DNA of 64,000 nt, from positions 310,001 to 374,000 of the forward strand of contig CDRNVI010000009.1 in assembly GCA_977017575.1 (NCBI GenBank), given 5' to 3'. The notes beneath the pieces are model-generated. The model saw only the letters and a list, made by a program, of their open reading frames with translations. It ran no database searches and was not told the origin of the DNA. Below, in pieces: positions 50,298-60,409 of this stretch; positions within the stretch are counted from its first letter, which is position 1; the number at the start of each line of letters is the position of its first letter. The position numbers and the translations under genes were made by a program. The stretch is from Paramoeba atlantica. Taxonomy: Eukaryota > Discosea.

Positions 50298-50397
50298 TCC
50301 GCGAAAAACGTTTGCGTGAAGATTTGAAGAAATAAAATAAAAATAAAAAAGGTCAAAAACACCTTCGATGAAGCTTCATCGAAGGTCCCCACTACCC
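50298..50397. repeat. Palindrome-bearing repeat, collapsed copy
   Basis: It matches about 26258-26404. The single palindrome at 50361-50386 is 26 bp, with TTCGATGAAGCTTCATCGAA at its centre. Flanks are shared (CGCGAAAAACGTTTGCGTG; GGTCCCC.CTACCC). Confidence 0.85.
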
Positions 50398-51076
50398 AAC
50401 ATCATCTGGTATTTTTATCTTATGTGCCGTCATTACTGTTTTTTTTGTGTTATCTTGTGTGCTTTTGGCCCGATTTCCGGAGTAACTTCAAAGATTCAGC
50501 ATTGTAGACTTCCTACCCAATGTTCTTGGGCCATATATATAATAATAATAAATAATAATAACAAAAGACTATACACATGCAACTTTCAACGTACACTCTC
50601 CTTAGCGCACTGAAACATCTATCCACATCACGAATAGGCCAAACCGCGGATTATGCGAATGGAGGTAGGAGACCTATCCTCTTTTGCAATTAGGAGAAAA
50701 CGTGTACAAACGAGCACAAGCAAACCAGAACAATCTTACAATTAGCCATTTTCAGCTCAATATTTCACCATCAATATTCAACGCGGTACCAAGGGTTAAG
50801 CAGTACGCAAGTTCTTGCCTTCATTGCCGCGTCATATGCCCGAAGAGCAACTCAGCGCCAACTTGTTCTCTGCTTGCCAAATAAACCACCGTATACTATC
50901 AATATTACGTACCCCACTCAGTGTTTTCGATGAGTACGGATATTTAGCAATGAAATATACATAAATGCTCCAGAATATTATTAACGCGTTGATAAATAAA
51001 TGTACCAAGAGGACATAACACTCCTGAAAATAAGCGTTCCAGATTAATGCGCAAAGTTATACACAGCAAATTTCGA
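50398..51076. other. Unassigned AT-rich stretch and LE 3' UTR
   Basis: It contains a small AAT microsatellite (about 50540-50562). The last 150-200 bp are probably the LE 3' UTR. I see no gene, RNA or repeat match. Confidence 0.5.
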
Positions 51077-52819
51077 TTACATATAGCGGCATTTCTTCAC
51101 AAAAATGGGGGCATTCGTCAGTCTACCCCGTGATGTCTTGTACTGAGAAAACGTTACTGGATCCCCGGTATTAGCTTCTGGGTTGAGTGAACGAGCAATC
51201 CTGACTGTGCTGCCTTCTTCTGTATTTTTCAGTTTCCCTTTTTTCATATTCACTTTGTGTGGAGATTTTTCTTGGAGATCATGCTCCCTTTTTTGACCGT
51301 GATTAGATTTGTTTCCCTCCCTTTGCGTGTGAATGACGCATGAAAAACGACGTGCAGCTGTTCTCTGTGCTTTGCGTGCTATTTCATCAGCTTTTTCATT
51401 GAAAGAATTCCCGCAGTGTGCCCGCACTTTAATAACGTAGAGACTACTATCTGTACAACGCTCTTTAATTGCTCCTTGTATCTGCGTGAGTAGGTCAGCA
51501 TTTGGCATGCCACCGTATCCAATGATTGAAAAACGAACCCTAACATTATGATACCAGTCCCATACATAATGAGAATCAGTATGTATAACTGTGTTCCTCG
51601 TAGAAGACGAAGCTGCCTGAATGCCTAAAAGAAAGGAGCGAAGTTCAGCCCGATCCGGTGAAGTGCATTCCGGTGGTAAAACGTGTTGTCTGGTTCTTAC
51701 ACCATTTGAATTAACAATAACTATCCCCGAACCCGCGGCTGGTTTTCCTGCTTCTGAACTGACAGCCCCATCTACGTATATGTGTTCGGAATCAGCTGAG
51801 AGAGGAGAATGGTCCGTGCCTTCTTCAATTCCTTCGAGTACTTTGTAGGTGGTAGTATCTAAGTCCTGGCATACCTTCTTCCAGGATCTAGAGCCGAAAA
51901 CCATGTAGGATTTGTGAGATTCAAGGTATTCACGCAAAAATTTAACTCTCGACGCCCACCAATCCCGATCTCCCGCTAGGACATTGAGATCTTCGACATC
52001 TAGTTCCATGTCTTCAGCACATGCCTCTGATAGAGTGGGACGATATTTCTTTCCTGTTGCTTTGCGCCATAGCATTACCGATTTGAAGGGATTATTGCCG
52101 CGGATCAGGTGTCCTAGCATTTGAACTCGGAGGACTCGACATGCGTTAGAAAGTCGCATTCTGTTCCCATATAGTGCATCACATGGTGTACCTCTTGTAC
52201 CATCCCAAGTACGAACCCCGAGCGCTAGTCTTCTCATTCGGTTCACTTCACAGTCAATTAAATCAGCGTCTTTTTTTATTAGGGAAAAGTTTCCACAGCC
52301 ATACAGCAATAAAGGTGAAACCAGAGATTCGAATAAGTGAAATTTTGTGACAAGCGTGAGGCCTGATTTCCATAATGACTGTAGGCGATGTGTTGCAGCC
52401 CACGCTAAGTTAATTCGGTCTTCAAAGTTTACAATGACACCCTTATTAGTAATTTTCAACCCCAAGTATCGATATTCGGTGATTCGAGGCACCAACCCCC
52501 CATTCGTTAGAATCAAGTCTCCTTGTGCGTCATTCACTTGACCTACTGTCATCCACGCAGTTTTATTTACACCAATGTTGAGACGTAAGTTGACTTTCGC
52601 AGCTGTTTGTTCCAGTCTTTCCATAACGCGATTCAAATTAGTAAGAGAGGGACATATGAGCACTAAATCATCCGCGTATGCTAAATAATTTAGACATTGC
52701 GCAGGCTTTCCTTGTCTTTTTGTGCCCGCCCTTCGCAAGATAAGTCCGAACTCATTTTCCTTATACACTTCAGCCATGACTCGATCCAGAACCATGAGGA
52801 ATAGGACAGGGGCCAAAAC
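51077..52819 (-). CDS. LE: LINE RT-RNase H protein, 5'-truncated
   Basis: From LAPVLFLMVLDRVMAEVY (late RT) with the catalytic YLAYADDLVLI, thumb and C-terminal RT regions, to RNase H: IYVDGAVSSEAG, DRAELRSFLLGIQ, VIHTDSHYVWDWYHN and HCGNSFNEKADEIAR. A basic tail follows. RT plus RNase H in one LINE protein is the I/ingi/L1Tc arrangement. The 5' part (APE endonuclease, early RT) is missing; a (TATATAAACATA)n microsatellite at 52820-52856 precedes the truncated end. No interruption is seen in the remaining frame. Paralogous to LD. Confidence 0.83.
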   Translation of the reverse strand, partial: VLAPVLFLMVLDRVMAEVYKENEFGLILRRAGTKRQGKPAQCLNYLAYADDLVLICPSLTNLNRVMERLEQTAAKVNLRLNIGVNKTAWMTVGQVNDAQGDLILTNGGLVPRITEYRYLGLKITNKGVIVNFEDRINLAWAATHRLQSLWKSGLTLVTKFHLFESLVSPLLLYGCGNFSLIKKDADLIDCEVNRMRRLALGVRTWDGTRGTPCDALYGNRMRLSNACRVLRVQMLGHLIRGNNPFKSVMLWRKATGKKYRPTLSEACAEDMELDVEDLNVLAGDRDWWASRVKFLREYLESHKSYMVFGSRSWKKVCQDLDTTTYKVLEGIEEGTDHSPLSADSEHIYVDGAVSSEAGKPAAGSGIVIVNSNGVRTRQHVLPPECTSPDRAELRSFLLGIQAASSSTRNTVIHTDSHYVWDWYHNVRVRFSIIGYGGMPNADLLTQIQGAIKERCTDSSLYVIKVRAHCGNSFNEKADEIARKAQRTAARRFSCVIHTQREGNKSNHGQKREHDLQEKSPHKVNMKKGKLKNTEEGSTVRIARSLNPEANTGDPVTFSQYKTSRGRLTNAPIFVKKCRYM

Positions 52820-52991
52820 ATATATATAAACATATATATAAACATATATATAAACTTTTAGAACTTGATAAAATTGATAACCATTGCACATACTCAGTTT
52901 CACTTTTTATCTATCTTTATCACCAATGTCTGTCCTAAGATGACACAACCTCACCTCGAGAAGCAAACGCCCACGACACATACTCAACAAC

Positions 52992-53882
52992 ATGGACGCG
53001 GATAAGACGGCCGAGCCGGAAATGGTTATACCCCGGCAGCAGCAACTGAGCCAAGCCATATCGCAGCAGGAATTCACTACAGCCTACGGCCAGGCCGACC
53101 CCCGTACCCGAGCACGATGGGTTTCACAGTCAGGAAAGGGAGCTGGGAGCTGGGCCTTCGTCACGCCCTCAAGGAGTAAAGGTTTTGCTTTCACACCAAC
53201 CGAGTTCCGCACGTTATCGCGCTGGTGGTTTGGCATGGACATTTATGGCCAAGACCGCCCCTGCACAGCAAACGGGTGTTCCCTACCCCTACAGAAAAAT
53301 GGGGAGCATGCATTATTGTGCAAGAACGGAAATGGCCTCATCGCGCGGCACAATGCGCTTTGTGTAGAATTCGCCTCCTTTTGCAGCAAGGCCAACATGG
53401 CTCCCCAGCGAGAAAAAAGTCTAGGAAATCGGGGGCCAGGAGGGGGTCTCACCAGACCGGCTGACGTTTTCCTCCCCACGTACACTCTAGGGAAAGGCAT
53501 GGTACTAGACTTCGCAGTCACCCACGCACAGCAAACAAAGTATTTGGACTCTGTCCGGAATGCTAGCTGGGTGGCTGCAGGGTCTTTCGCCGAGCATTAC
53601 TCAGAAACGAAGGAAAAACAACGTCAAGAAGCAGAAGAAGCACAACTAGGGTTCACGGCCATGGTTGTCGAGTCTTTTGGCTCGTGGAGTAAAAGCGCAA
53701 TGGCGGTCTTATGGAAGGTGGGAGCACTGCGCGCCAACTCGTCAAAAGGTCTTCTCACGGATGCTAAAGCCCGAAATGACCTTCTGAAAGAGCTTAACGT
53801 CACACTCATGCGCTCTCAGGCCCGCATGATGGTCTCCCGGATAGTCGTCAGTGACCCCCAAGCTCCCCTGGAAGGGGAGTAG
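52992..53882 (+). pseudogene. LC2: RLE LINE C-terminal part
   Basis: About 296 codons: QQQLSQAISQQEFTTAYGQA, FAFTPTEFRTLSRWWFGMD, a zinc module CTANGC...HALLC...H, and the RLE motif RPADVFLPTYTLGKGMVLDF then AVTH, then a coiled C-terminus. This is the endonuclease end expected for LC. It overlaps the end of LC1 (SSQRH against QQQLSQ), and no target duplication links them, so I treat it as a second copy, 5'-truncated near 52930-52990. The frame is intact. Confidence 0.75.
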
Positions 53883-53938
53883 GGCCCACAGGCATGGTCC
53901 TCTAGGGTAACAAGACGATTAGGGTGCTGGTCGCGTCG

Positions 53939-54066
53939 ACAGAGTCTATGCTCACGCCTAGCTCGCGAGGGCTAGGTACCCCAAGTGAGGTAGTACACGG
54001 GCAGTGAATCTCCTCCCCGTCGGCCAGCATCCTGTTTCGCGACCGTGTCGCTGTCGACACAGGCCC
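53939..54066 (+). other. Structured 3' UTR module (LC2 copy)
   Basis: It follows the LC2 stop by 56 bp. Hairpins: CCTAG (53957-53961) with CTAGG (53972-53976); ACGGG with CCCGT; GTCG with CGAC; and GTGTCG-CTGT-CGACAC (54045-54060). Its alignment to 807-940 includes TCACGCCT, CCCCAA.(.)TGAGGTAG, CTGT.GACAC and GGCCC, with compensatory changes in the first and last stems. It is probably the RT-recognised 3' end of LC. Confidence 0.65.
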
Positions 54067-54932
54067 GCGCCTGCGCCCTCCCATATAACAAGAGAAGGGT
54101 TCACAAGTCAGGCCGTGGAGAGGTCGAAAGACCCGGTCCGGAACGCGCGAATGGATTGGGCATGGATTGCTTGTTTTAATTTTTACTGTTTTTCTTGTTT
54201 GTATTATATACTTAGGGGAGACTAAATTGCTAGTTTTGGGCTGAGAAAAAAGGTACATCTGTGGACAGAAAAAGAATTGCTAATTTGATTGTTTGTTTTC
54301 AACTCGTATACCCCCCCCCCCCAATGGACCTACTTGGTTCGTCTACTGGGTCAAAATATAGAGGCAATGCCGCGATTCATACTTAAAAAAAAAAAAGAGA
54401 GCGGACGGGGTCCTGGGGTTTGGAGGTTGTCAAAAAAAAAAAAAAACACAAAAAAAAAGCTTTTTTCGCTTGCAAATAGGTTTTAAGCATGCCTGCCTTA
54501 TAAGATTTTTGAATGCACGCTGATGGGTTCTAAGTTGAAAATAACCATTGCCTTTCACGAAGCGACCAAAAAAAAAAAAAAAAAAAAAAATGATGCTAGT
54601 AGATTTCTCCTATTGCTGAATAACGCGCGCTGTATAAATATTCAAAAAGGGGCCCTGGTACCACACAATTAAACTCAGAATGTTGAAGAAAAGGGAATAC
54701 TTTGTGAAGGGGCTTAGCCCCCCACGCTCCGCAGCCGTGGCTGGGGGTTGGTGGGTGGGATTCGAAAACGTGTAAATAAACTTTGAAGAATAGCCTTCAC
54801 ACAACACAAAATCAACAAACAGAACAATATTTCTACCAGAAACAATACATACATATTATCAATAATTTCACTTGAAATGTAATCATATAAAAGCTTAAAA
54901 TACAGCGCGTACAATGCCCGCCGGCCACGTAA
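54067..54932. other. Low-complexity spacer
   Basis: Contents: a C14 run (54310-54323); a 31-bp piece (54399-54429) shared with 739-769, set between A-runs; two further A-runs (54431-54456, 54569-54590); and a GC-rich patch (54716-54760) that resembles the GGGTGGG end between A2 and B2 of DIRS1. No gene is seen. Confidence 0.55.
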
Positions 54933-55042
54933 GTAAATAGCCCTTTTTTTTGTTCTGCCGTCAACTCTCCGAACCATGAGTTCAAAACATTGTCCACCTT
55001 CATGTCGAATTCTTTACAGAGTCTTAACAAAAACAAAAACAA
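54933..55042 (-). pseudogene. LF/LB-type LINE scrap
   Basis: On the minus strand LCKEFDMKVDNVLNSWFGEL and TAEQKK resemble AKEFDGEVDKVLKTWFGLMT of LF2. About 35 codons only. Confidence 0.65.
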
Positions 55043-55141
55043 AGGTCTGGTAATTGGGCCTTGACAACACGTTGAATCCTCCTTGACAAGCCGTCTCTGG
55101 GTAACACATATTAATTAATCCATTGTTTAATAAACAACTCT

Positions 55142-55846
55142 CCGCTATCTTGCAGAATTATGCTCCAAAGCAGGACTGCCTTCCGTCATTGAACCGCGTA
55201 TTCATTCATCATACTATTGTACCAAATGCAAATGCACCATCTCCGCGGAAGTGTCAGAACAACACCCGTGTAAAGCTCGACGAATACGTTCCGGCCCAGA
55301 TATTGCCATTATGTGGCCTCACATGGGCGAGGTCCTATACGATTTCACAGTCGTCCACACTTGCTGCACGAGCTACGTCAAACAGACCAGCAACGCTCTC
55401 TTACAACAAGCAATCGACCGAAAGAAATATGTCACTGAAAAAGGCGTTGATAGCGATTCTTTTCGATGTTTGGCCACTACAGACTGTGGCCTTCTGCACA
55501 GCGATACAAAAGCCCTTTTGAAAGCACTCGCTCACCGTGCCCAAGCGAATTACGAAAATGTACGTCATGCTCTTCAACTTGAAATCGAGAAGATGGGGGC
55601 ATATACCGTAGTATCTCAACTGCGTGAATATATTCCGAAAGAAAACTGGATAGGAGGACTTCGGTTTTAGACACCCCAGAAGCCCAACTCAAATTTTTAT
55701 TATGGATATTCATATTGTTGTTGTTGGATATTCATATTATTTTCATTAATTATTATTTTCATTAATAGATCTTGTGAAGGTAATCGAAGCGTACACGTAA
55801 AAAAACATAAAAGTATACGGATTGAAATTCAGGAGGGATTATATTT
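55142..55846 (+). pseudogene. LA4: 5'-truncated LA LINE 3' end
   Basis: It begins at CCGCTATCTTGCAGAATTATG and reads to the LA stop at 55668-55670: CTKCKCTISAEVSEQHPC, RSGPDIAIMWPHMGEVLYD, YIPKENWIGGLRF. It is nearly identical to LA3, with the 3' UTR matching to about 55846. Relative to LA3 it has one small in-frame change near 55424 (DRKKYV for DRKIKKYV) and an early frame difference. A recent, severely truncated insertion. Confidence 0.88.
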
Positions 55847-56098
55847 GAATAGGGATTCTGAACACTAGGAAATAAATGATGCTAAACCTGACTGACACAT
55901 GATCTAGAGAGAAGCACACGTAAAAAAAAAAACAACTTAGTAGCTGTATTGTTGTCATCTATTATGTGTGTATCGTCTAATATTCCGTCGCGGTTTACCA
56001 TTCGGCTTATTCTAGTAGTAGAACGTAATTTTGTATTGTCTCAAAAGTGCATCTAAATATTTATCTTATGTATTTGCTAGATCTTTACTTGCTGTTAC
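55847..56098. other. DIRS3 3' flank
   Basis: AT-rich; presumably part of the DIRS3 3' region. I could not recognise B or A repeats here. A GC hairpin lies near 56104-56126, inside the RT frame end. Confidence 0.4.
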
Positions 56099-58798
56099 TT
56101 ACGACGGGGCTCGCCCGCTCCACCCCTTCGCAAGTATCACCCCATGCGAAGTATCAAATTTTCCGCGACTCCACGGATCTGCGAGGTTTTGTTTTGTATT
56201 AACGTATGATGTTGAATGTATAATATTCATCTCGCGTAAATAGGTTAGTATTCGATATAATACCTCGGCCAATCCCTCCGAATCCGCCCAACTACGTGTC
56301 ATGGCGGCTTGCACACTAGTGTTATCTACGTATACGTGGAGACGTTTGTTCTCGTGCCAATACGCCTCAAACGTATGTAAGGCCCGCTCGACCGCTAAAA
56401 TTTCTGCTTTGTTTATTTCATAGGGTTCTTCCCATAAGCTGCCTGTGGCCGTCATTGGGCCTATTGAAGGGAATAATACTGCGCCCCATCCAGCTTTCGA
56501 CGCGTCGGTGTACATTACTGTTACTGGGGTACTGACGTCTGCGCAAGCGCGCCATGGATTCTTATGTATTTGGTATACCCATTCGTTCATTTGCTGGTAT
56601 ATGTTAGCGGATGGCACAATTGTATCTGTGTCCTGCATCACCCCTCTATTTAATTTTGAGAGCTGTCTTCTAATATATTTTATCACCCAATAGTACTTTG
56701 GTAATAAGATCCCTGATACCGCGGATGCATAAATGAGGCGAGCAATTAAGGATTCGTATACGTGAAGTTGCGCCAACTCGGGTAATTGTTTTGGGATCTT
56801 GTTGAGAAAACGCTCTCCTATTCGGCATTTTTGTTGGCTATGGTCATATTCTATTCCCAGGAAATTGTAGTTCGTACCTATGTAAGAATCACTCGGTTTG
56901 AAGGTCATTCCAATATCTTTAGCCCGTTCCTCCAGCCACTGTTCGTATACATGGCTTTGCTCTGCTGTGCCACTGAAGCGGATCCCGTCCAGATAGATAT
57001 CTAACTGTCCCTTGAATCGATGTGCCAATGAGGTATACTTCCCGTCTCCAGCTAAGACACTGGTTGCTATATGTTGAATCTCTGGCGCGCACGCATGTCC
57101 CATGGGCATGCGCTTCAGTTGGTATAGGCCGCCGTTATATGCGAAACGATAATGTGCCCGAGCTTCAACCGGCAATTCTACTTGGTAAAAACCACAACTG
57201 AGGTCTCTCTTCACTGCATACTGTTGTTGTACGGCGGGCATATACATCGTGGGGTGTCCTATTGGTACGTCAGCTTTATATGCATCCTCAATAGCAGCAT
57301 TATGTTCTTTAGGCCAACAAATAAATCGCCTACGTAATCCAGTGTCGCGTTCTTCGACGTTCGTAAAAGGGTGTACGATTCCTTTGGTCGGATATTTGTG
57401 CAATGTTTGGTCATTTACTCTTTCCAGGACATCAACATCGATCAAGATGCATACGTCTTTCTTGCTCAGACATGTGGGAGATACGAGAGGTATAGTGGTG
57501 ATTGGTGCATCGTTCGTTGGGTTAATAAGTAGTTCCCACACTTGTGTGAAGCGTTCTCGCGTAGGCGCATTCATCAAAGAAGTTAAACGTTCCAGGTACA
57601 GCGGCGGTACATGTTTCGCGTGGATAGGTAGTGTCTGCATCTGCTCCGCCGTAGGGCGGCATGTTCGGCGAAACATTCTGGTTATCGTACGTCGAATACC
57701 GTACTGCATTTTCTCCGTGATTCCGATCCACCCACCTTGGTATTCGAGCGTCTTAGATTTCATAGGAGTTTGGTCAGCTTCTGACTTCCCAGTGCCAGTG
57801 CCGTAGTCTCGTTCATACCTGCATAGCGCATAAGGGTTGACAATTGTTTGTGTTTGGCCAGGTGCATGACTTGCGGCATAGTTATGGAGCCTTTGGCGAC
57901 TTGCCTCATCAGGTATTGGACTGATCCATGCTTGAGGGAGTGGGAACTGTAATTGCTCCCCAGTCCTTTCTTGAGCGTGCGAGTGAGGTCTTGTGTTGTA
58001 CAGTTGCTGATCCGCTGATGCGGGCTTAACCTCTTCAGGTAGTTGTAGATACGCCTGGTGGTTTCTCCCTCGATTACCACTAGATTGTCTGGGCGGAATG
58101 GTTGTGCCTTGGAGGTTTTCGATTTCGTACCCCAGTTGATGATAATACGTGACGGGCGGAGCACTATAACATCCTTCCTGCGTAGCTTGGCGATTTCCCC
58201 AGCCCGGGAAGCTGTTTTGAAAGCAAGGAGTGCAACCACTGCTCTGTCTTCCGGCATGCTCATAAGCGTTTTCTGCAAATCCTTCTTGGTTACTGGGGCC
58301 GCCTGGTGCTGTGGGATAGATGCCCCCTTGCGGATCAACACTTTCGTGTACATTTGGGATTGCCGCGTAGAGAGTTCCAGTCGCTTCAAAATTGCTATAA
58401 GGTGTTTTAGGTACGTGAGCTTGGTCTGTGTAGATATCGGGCGTCCCATAATAAATCGTATGACCCCCGTATCCGTAATGGGTATTCCCAAACTCCGCAT
58501 ATGGCATAGCAGACGGCACCTGGTAGTCCATGTTGTCTCCGCCCACATAGGCTTCAACGCTTCCATTACCGAAGGAGATGTCACGTTGAGGAAATTGGAC
58601 ATAACGTAATAGGGGGTCTGTTCCTGGGGTATGTTGTGTCTCGGTGGCTGGGTGATATTCGATATTTTGATGTGGGATCCATTGGTCTGACGATGAGCCT
58701 TGGTGATGATACGTCGGGTAGTGGATCTGTGGGTATCGATATTGCTGATTCGAAATTTGCACGTGTGGGGCGGTAGTTTTTCCGTTTGTGTCTTGCAA
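56099..58798 (-). CDS. DIRS3 RT-RNase H (fossil element part)
   Basis: About 899 aa. An N-terminal glutamine/tyrosine/proline-rich region of about 400 residues overlaps YR. RT follows with VEERDTGLRRRFICWPKEHN, VKRDLSCGFYQVELP, MPMGHACAPEIQH and LDIYLDGIRF; RNase H follows with VMYTDASKAGWGAVLFP and YVDNTSVQAAM. It is closest to DIRS2. The RT block occupies roughly residues 430-680. Confidence 0.83.
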   Translation of the reverse strand: MQDTNGKTTAPHVQISNQQYRYPQIHYPTYHHQGSSSDQWIPHQNIEYHPATETQHTPGTDPLLRYVQFPQRDISFGNGSVEAYVGGDNMDYQVPSAMPYAEFGNTHYGYGGHTIYYGTPDIYTDQAHVPKTPYSNFEATGTLYAAIPNVHESVDPQGGIYPTAPGGPSNQEGFAENAYEHAGRQSSGCTPCFQNSFPGWGNRQATQEGCYSAPPVTYYHQLGYEIENLQGTTIPPRQSSGNRGRNHQAYLQLPEEVKPASADQQLYNTRPHSHAQERTGEQLQFPLPQAWISPIPDEASRQRLHNYAASHAPGQTQTIVNPYALCRYERDYGTGTGKSEADQTPMKSKTLEYQGGWIGITEKMQYGIRRTITRMFRRTCRPTAEQMQTLPIHAKHVPPLYLERLTSLMNAPTRERFTQVWELLINPTNDAPITTIPLVSPTCLSKKDVCILIDVDVLERVNDQTLHKYPTKGIVHPFTNVEERDTGLRRRFICWPKEHNAAIEDAYKADVPIGHPTMYMPAVQQQYAVKRDLSCGFYQVELPVEARAHYRFAYNGGLYQLKRMPMGHACAPEIQHIATSVLAGDGKYTSLAHRFKGQLDIYLDGIRFSGTAEQSHVYEQWLEERAKDIGMTFKPSDSYIGTNYNFLGIEYDHSQQKCRIGERFLNKIPKQLPELAQLHVYESLIARLIYASAVSGILLPKYYWVIKYIRRQLSKLNRGVMQDTDTIVPSANIYQQMNEWVYQIHKNPWRACADVSTPVTVMYTDASKAGWGAVLFPSIGPMTATGSLWEEPYEINKAEILAVERALHTFEAYWHENKRLHVYVDNTSVQAAMTRSWADSEGLAEVLYRILTYLREMNIIHSTSYVNTKQNLADPWSRGKFDTSHGVILAKGWSGRAPS

Positions 58799-58920
58799 AC
58801 GGGTCGGATAGAGGTGCTGGTCCGTAATACTGGCTGATAAATGTTTTTCCGTTTTGTACTTGCTTTGTTTATTGTAATTTGACTTTGTATTTTTATTTTC
58901 GTTTTCGTGTTCTGCTTCAT
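57760..58920 (-). CDS. DIRS3 tyrosine recombinase (fossil element part)
   Basis: About 386 aa: basic N-terminus, core-binding region (MWAETTWTTRCRLLCHM), TASRAGEIAKLRRKD (box-I arginine), SSHSLKHGSVQYLM and LMRYAGMNETTALALG (tyrosine). In the HxxR box the arginine position reads H (HSLKH), as in DIRSD. The reading frame is uninterrupted. Confidence 0.85.
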   Translation of the reverse strand: MKQNTKTKIKIQSQITINKASTKRKNIYQPVLRTSTSIRPVCKTQTEKLPPHTCKFRISNIDTHRSTTRRIITKAHRQTNGSHIKISNITQPPRHNIPQEQTPYYVMSNFLNVTSPSVMEALKPMWAETTWTTRCRLLCHMRSLGIPITDTGVIRFIMGRPISTQTKLTYLKHLIAILKRLELSTRQSQMYTKVLIRKGASIPQHQAAPVTKKDLQKTLMSMPEDRAVVALLAFKTASRAGEIAKLRRKDVIVLRPSRIIINWGTKSKTSKAQPFRPDNLVVIEGETTRRIYNYLKRLSPHQRISNCTTQDLTRTLKKGLGSNYSSHSLKHGSVQYLMRQVAKGSITMPQVMHLAKHKQLSTLMRYAGMNETTALALGSQKLTKLL

Positions 58921-59016
58921 ATTGATATTTTTGTATTTTGGATTCTGTATTTGATCTTTTAACTTCCTTTTTATTGGTGTGTACTTGCTTTTCCTCGGGG
59001 GGAGGACTCTTGAGAG

Positions 59017-60281
59017 TCAGTGCTGTGGACCGATCCCCCGTCCACGAAAATCCGGAGCGCGTGGTGCGATGGTCGCTTGACGCGTAATGCCATGTTCTAG
59101 TATGCCAGTCCGATTTATGGGGGTCCGATTTGCATATACTCGCCCTCGTATCGGCATGCGAGGCGTATAGCGGGTCCGCTGGGATCCACGGCTCGTATAC
59201 GTGGTTGCTTGATTGTAGGTTACGCTTTGCTCAATTACATTACCAAGTCGGTCCTGTGGGTCTTTCTGGGTAACGTATTGTGAGCGTATATATCGAGCAT
59301 CTGCTCCTCGATATATTCCTTGCAGAATGCGTATCTGGTCAACTGTGCTTTGGCCGACGTTTTTGTGATTGACGGCGTCGCTGTTCACGCCCCCTCTTTC
59401 TGCGCTATCGTCTATCCAAGCACACAAGATATCCCAAAGGGCTTGTAGCTGTGGTGAAATTCGAGAAGGGAGATCCAGCGCCGTTCGCAACCGCTGTTTC
59501 AATATTTCAATCCCTAGTGGCCCCTGGGTAATGTATGTGTTCCATGTTGTAACGTCCCGGACGTTGAAACTGTCGTTCGTCTCTTCTGATGGTGCAGTTT
59601 CATCGTCCGATTCGGGCAATTTGCCTGGCATCTTTGGCTCACTTGCTGATATCACGATGCGCGTATAACACACGTTGCTATTAGGCAGAGGATAGTTACC
59701 CCATGGGTAGGAAACAATGATAGGATTTTCCTCGTCTCCATTGTCCTCTACCGTACCTCGCCATGTTGTCGCTGTCTCTTTCCTACCTCCAACGGGGAAC
59801 CAGGTTACTTCGACTTCTATGTCATTCTGTTGCACGGTCGCCATAACCTCATTGACTTGACTCTCTACTTCCTCTGGGAGCATAACCCTTTGTGCGGCGT
59901 ATTGCTTGTTGAGCTCTTCTGGCACACTGCATCTCTTTTTCAAGGAGGTTGGAAGAGGACATAAGGTGTTCCCAGGTGCTTGTCCGTGTCGCGGTGCAGA
60001 TGGATCCGTAATGTTTGTCTCTTTTCGCCTTTTCCGTTCACGCTCCTCCATCGCATCAACCTTCGAAGTGACTTTTTCAAGTGCACGCGTTAGCTTTTCC
60101 ACGACTGTATTGACCTGTTCGGTGAGGAAAACATCTGGAAGTGAGTGGCTCGAAGTGATTTGTGTCGAATTCGGTTTGAGGGAAATATGTGCGGTAATGT
60201 GTGGTAATACGTTTGTTCAGTGTCGCTATCCGTGGCATAGTCCTCTTGAGAATCATGTGCTTTCGAACGTGTTTGCACCAT
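59017..60281 (-). CDS. DIRS3 Gag-like protein (fossil element part)
   Basis: The start MVQTRSKAHDSQEDYATDSD near 60281 is similar in style to other gags here. A coiled segment (EKLTRALEKVTSKVDAMEER) is followed by the beta-rich segment (VEVTWFPVGGRKETATTWRG...IIVSYPWGNYPLP), an alpha-rich part, and an RG-rich tail ending RAPDFRGRGIGPQ. No zinc knuckle. It resembles the DIRS2 Gag throughout. About one break. Confidence 0.7.
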
Positions 60282-60409
60282 TTCCACTTTTATTCGTGCG
60301 AAATACAAATAAGAAAAGTCTGTCTAATTTTGCAAATAATATCATGCCGTAGTTCACGAATAAGTCCTTCATGTTTTCCTTAATTCCTGACACTAGTACA
60401 AAGGCCCAA

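Larger units (their letters stand above)
56099..60409 (-). mobile_element. DIRS3: YR retroelement, coding parts largely present
   Basis: Minus-strand order: gag (about 60281-59017), YR (58920-57760), RT-RNase H (58798-56099). The gene order and overlaps are as in DIRS1 and DIRS2. Terminal repeats are not evident, so the ends are approximate and at least one terminus seems lost. The YR and RT parts look whole, with about one break in gag. It adjoins DIRS4 in the same orientation at 60410. Confidence 0.78.
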
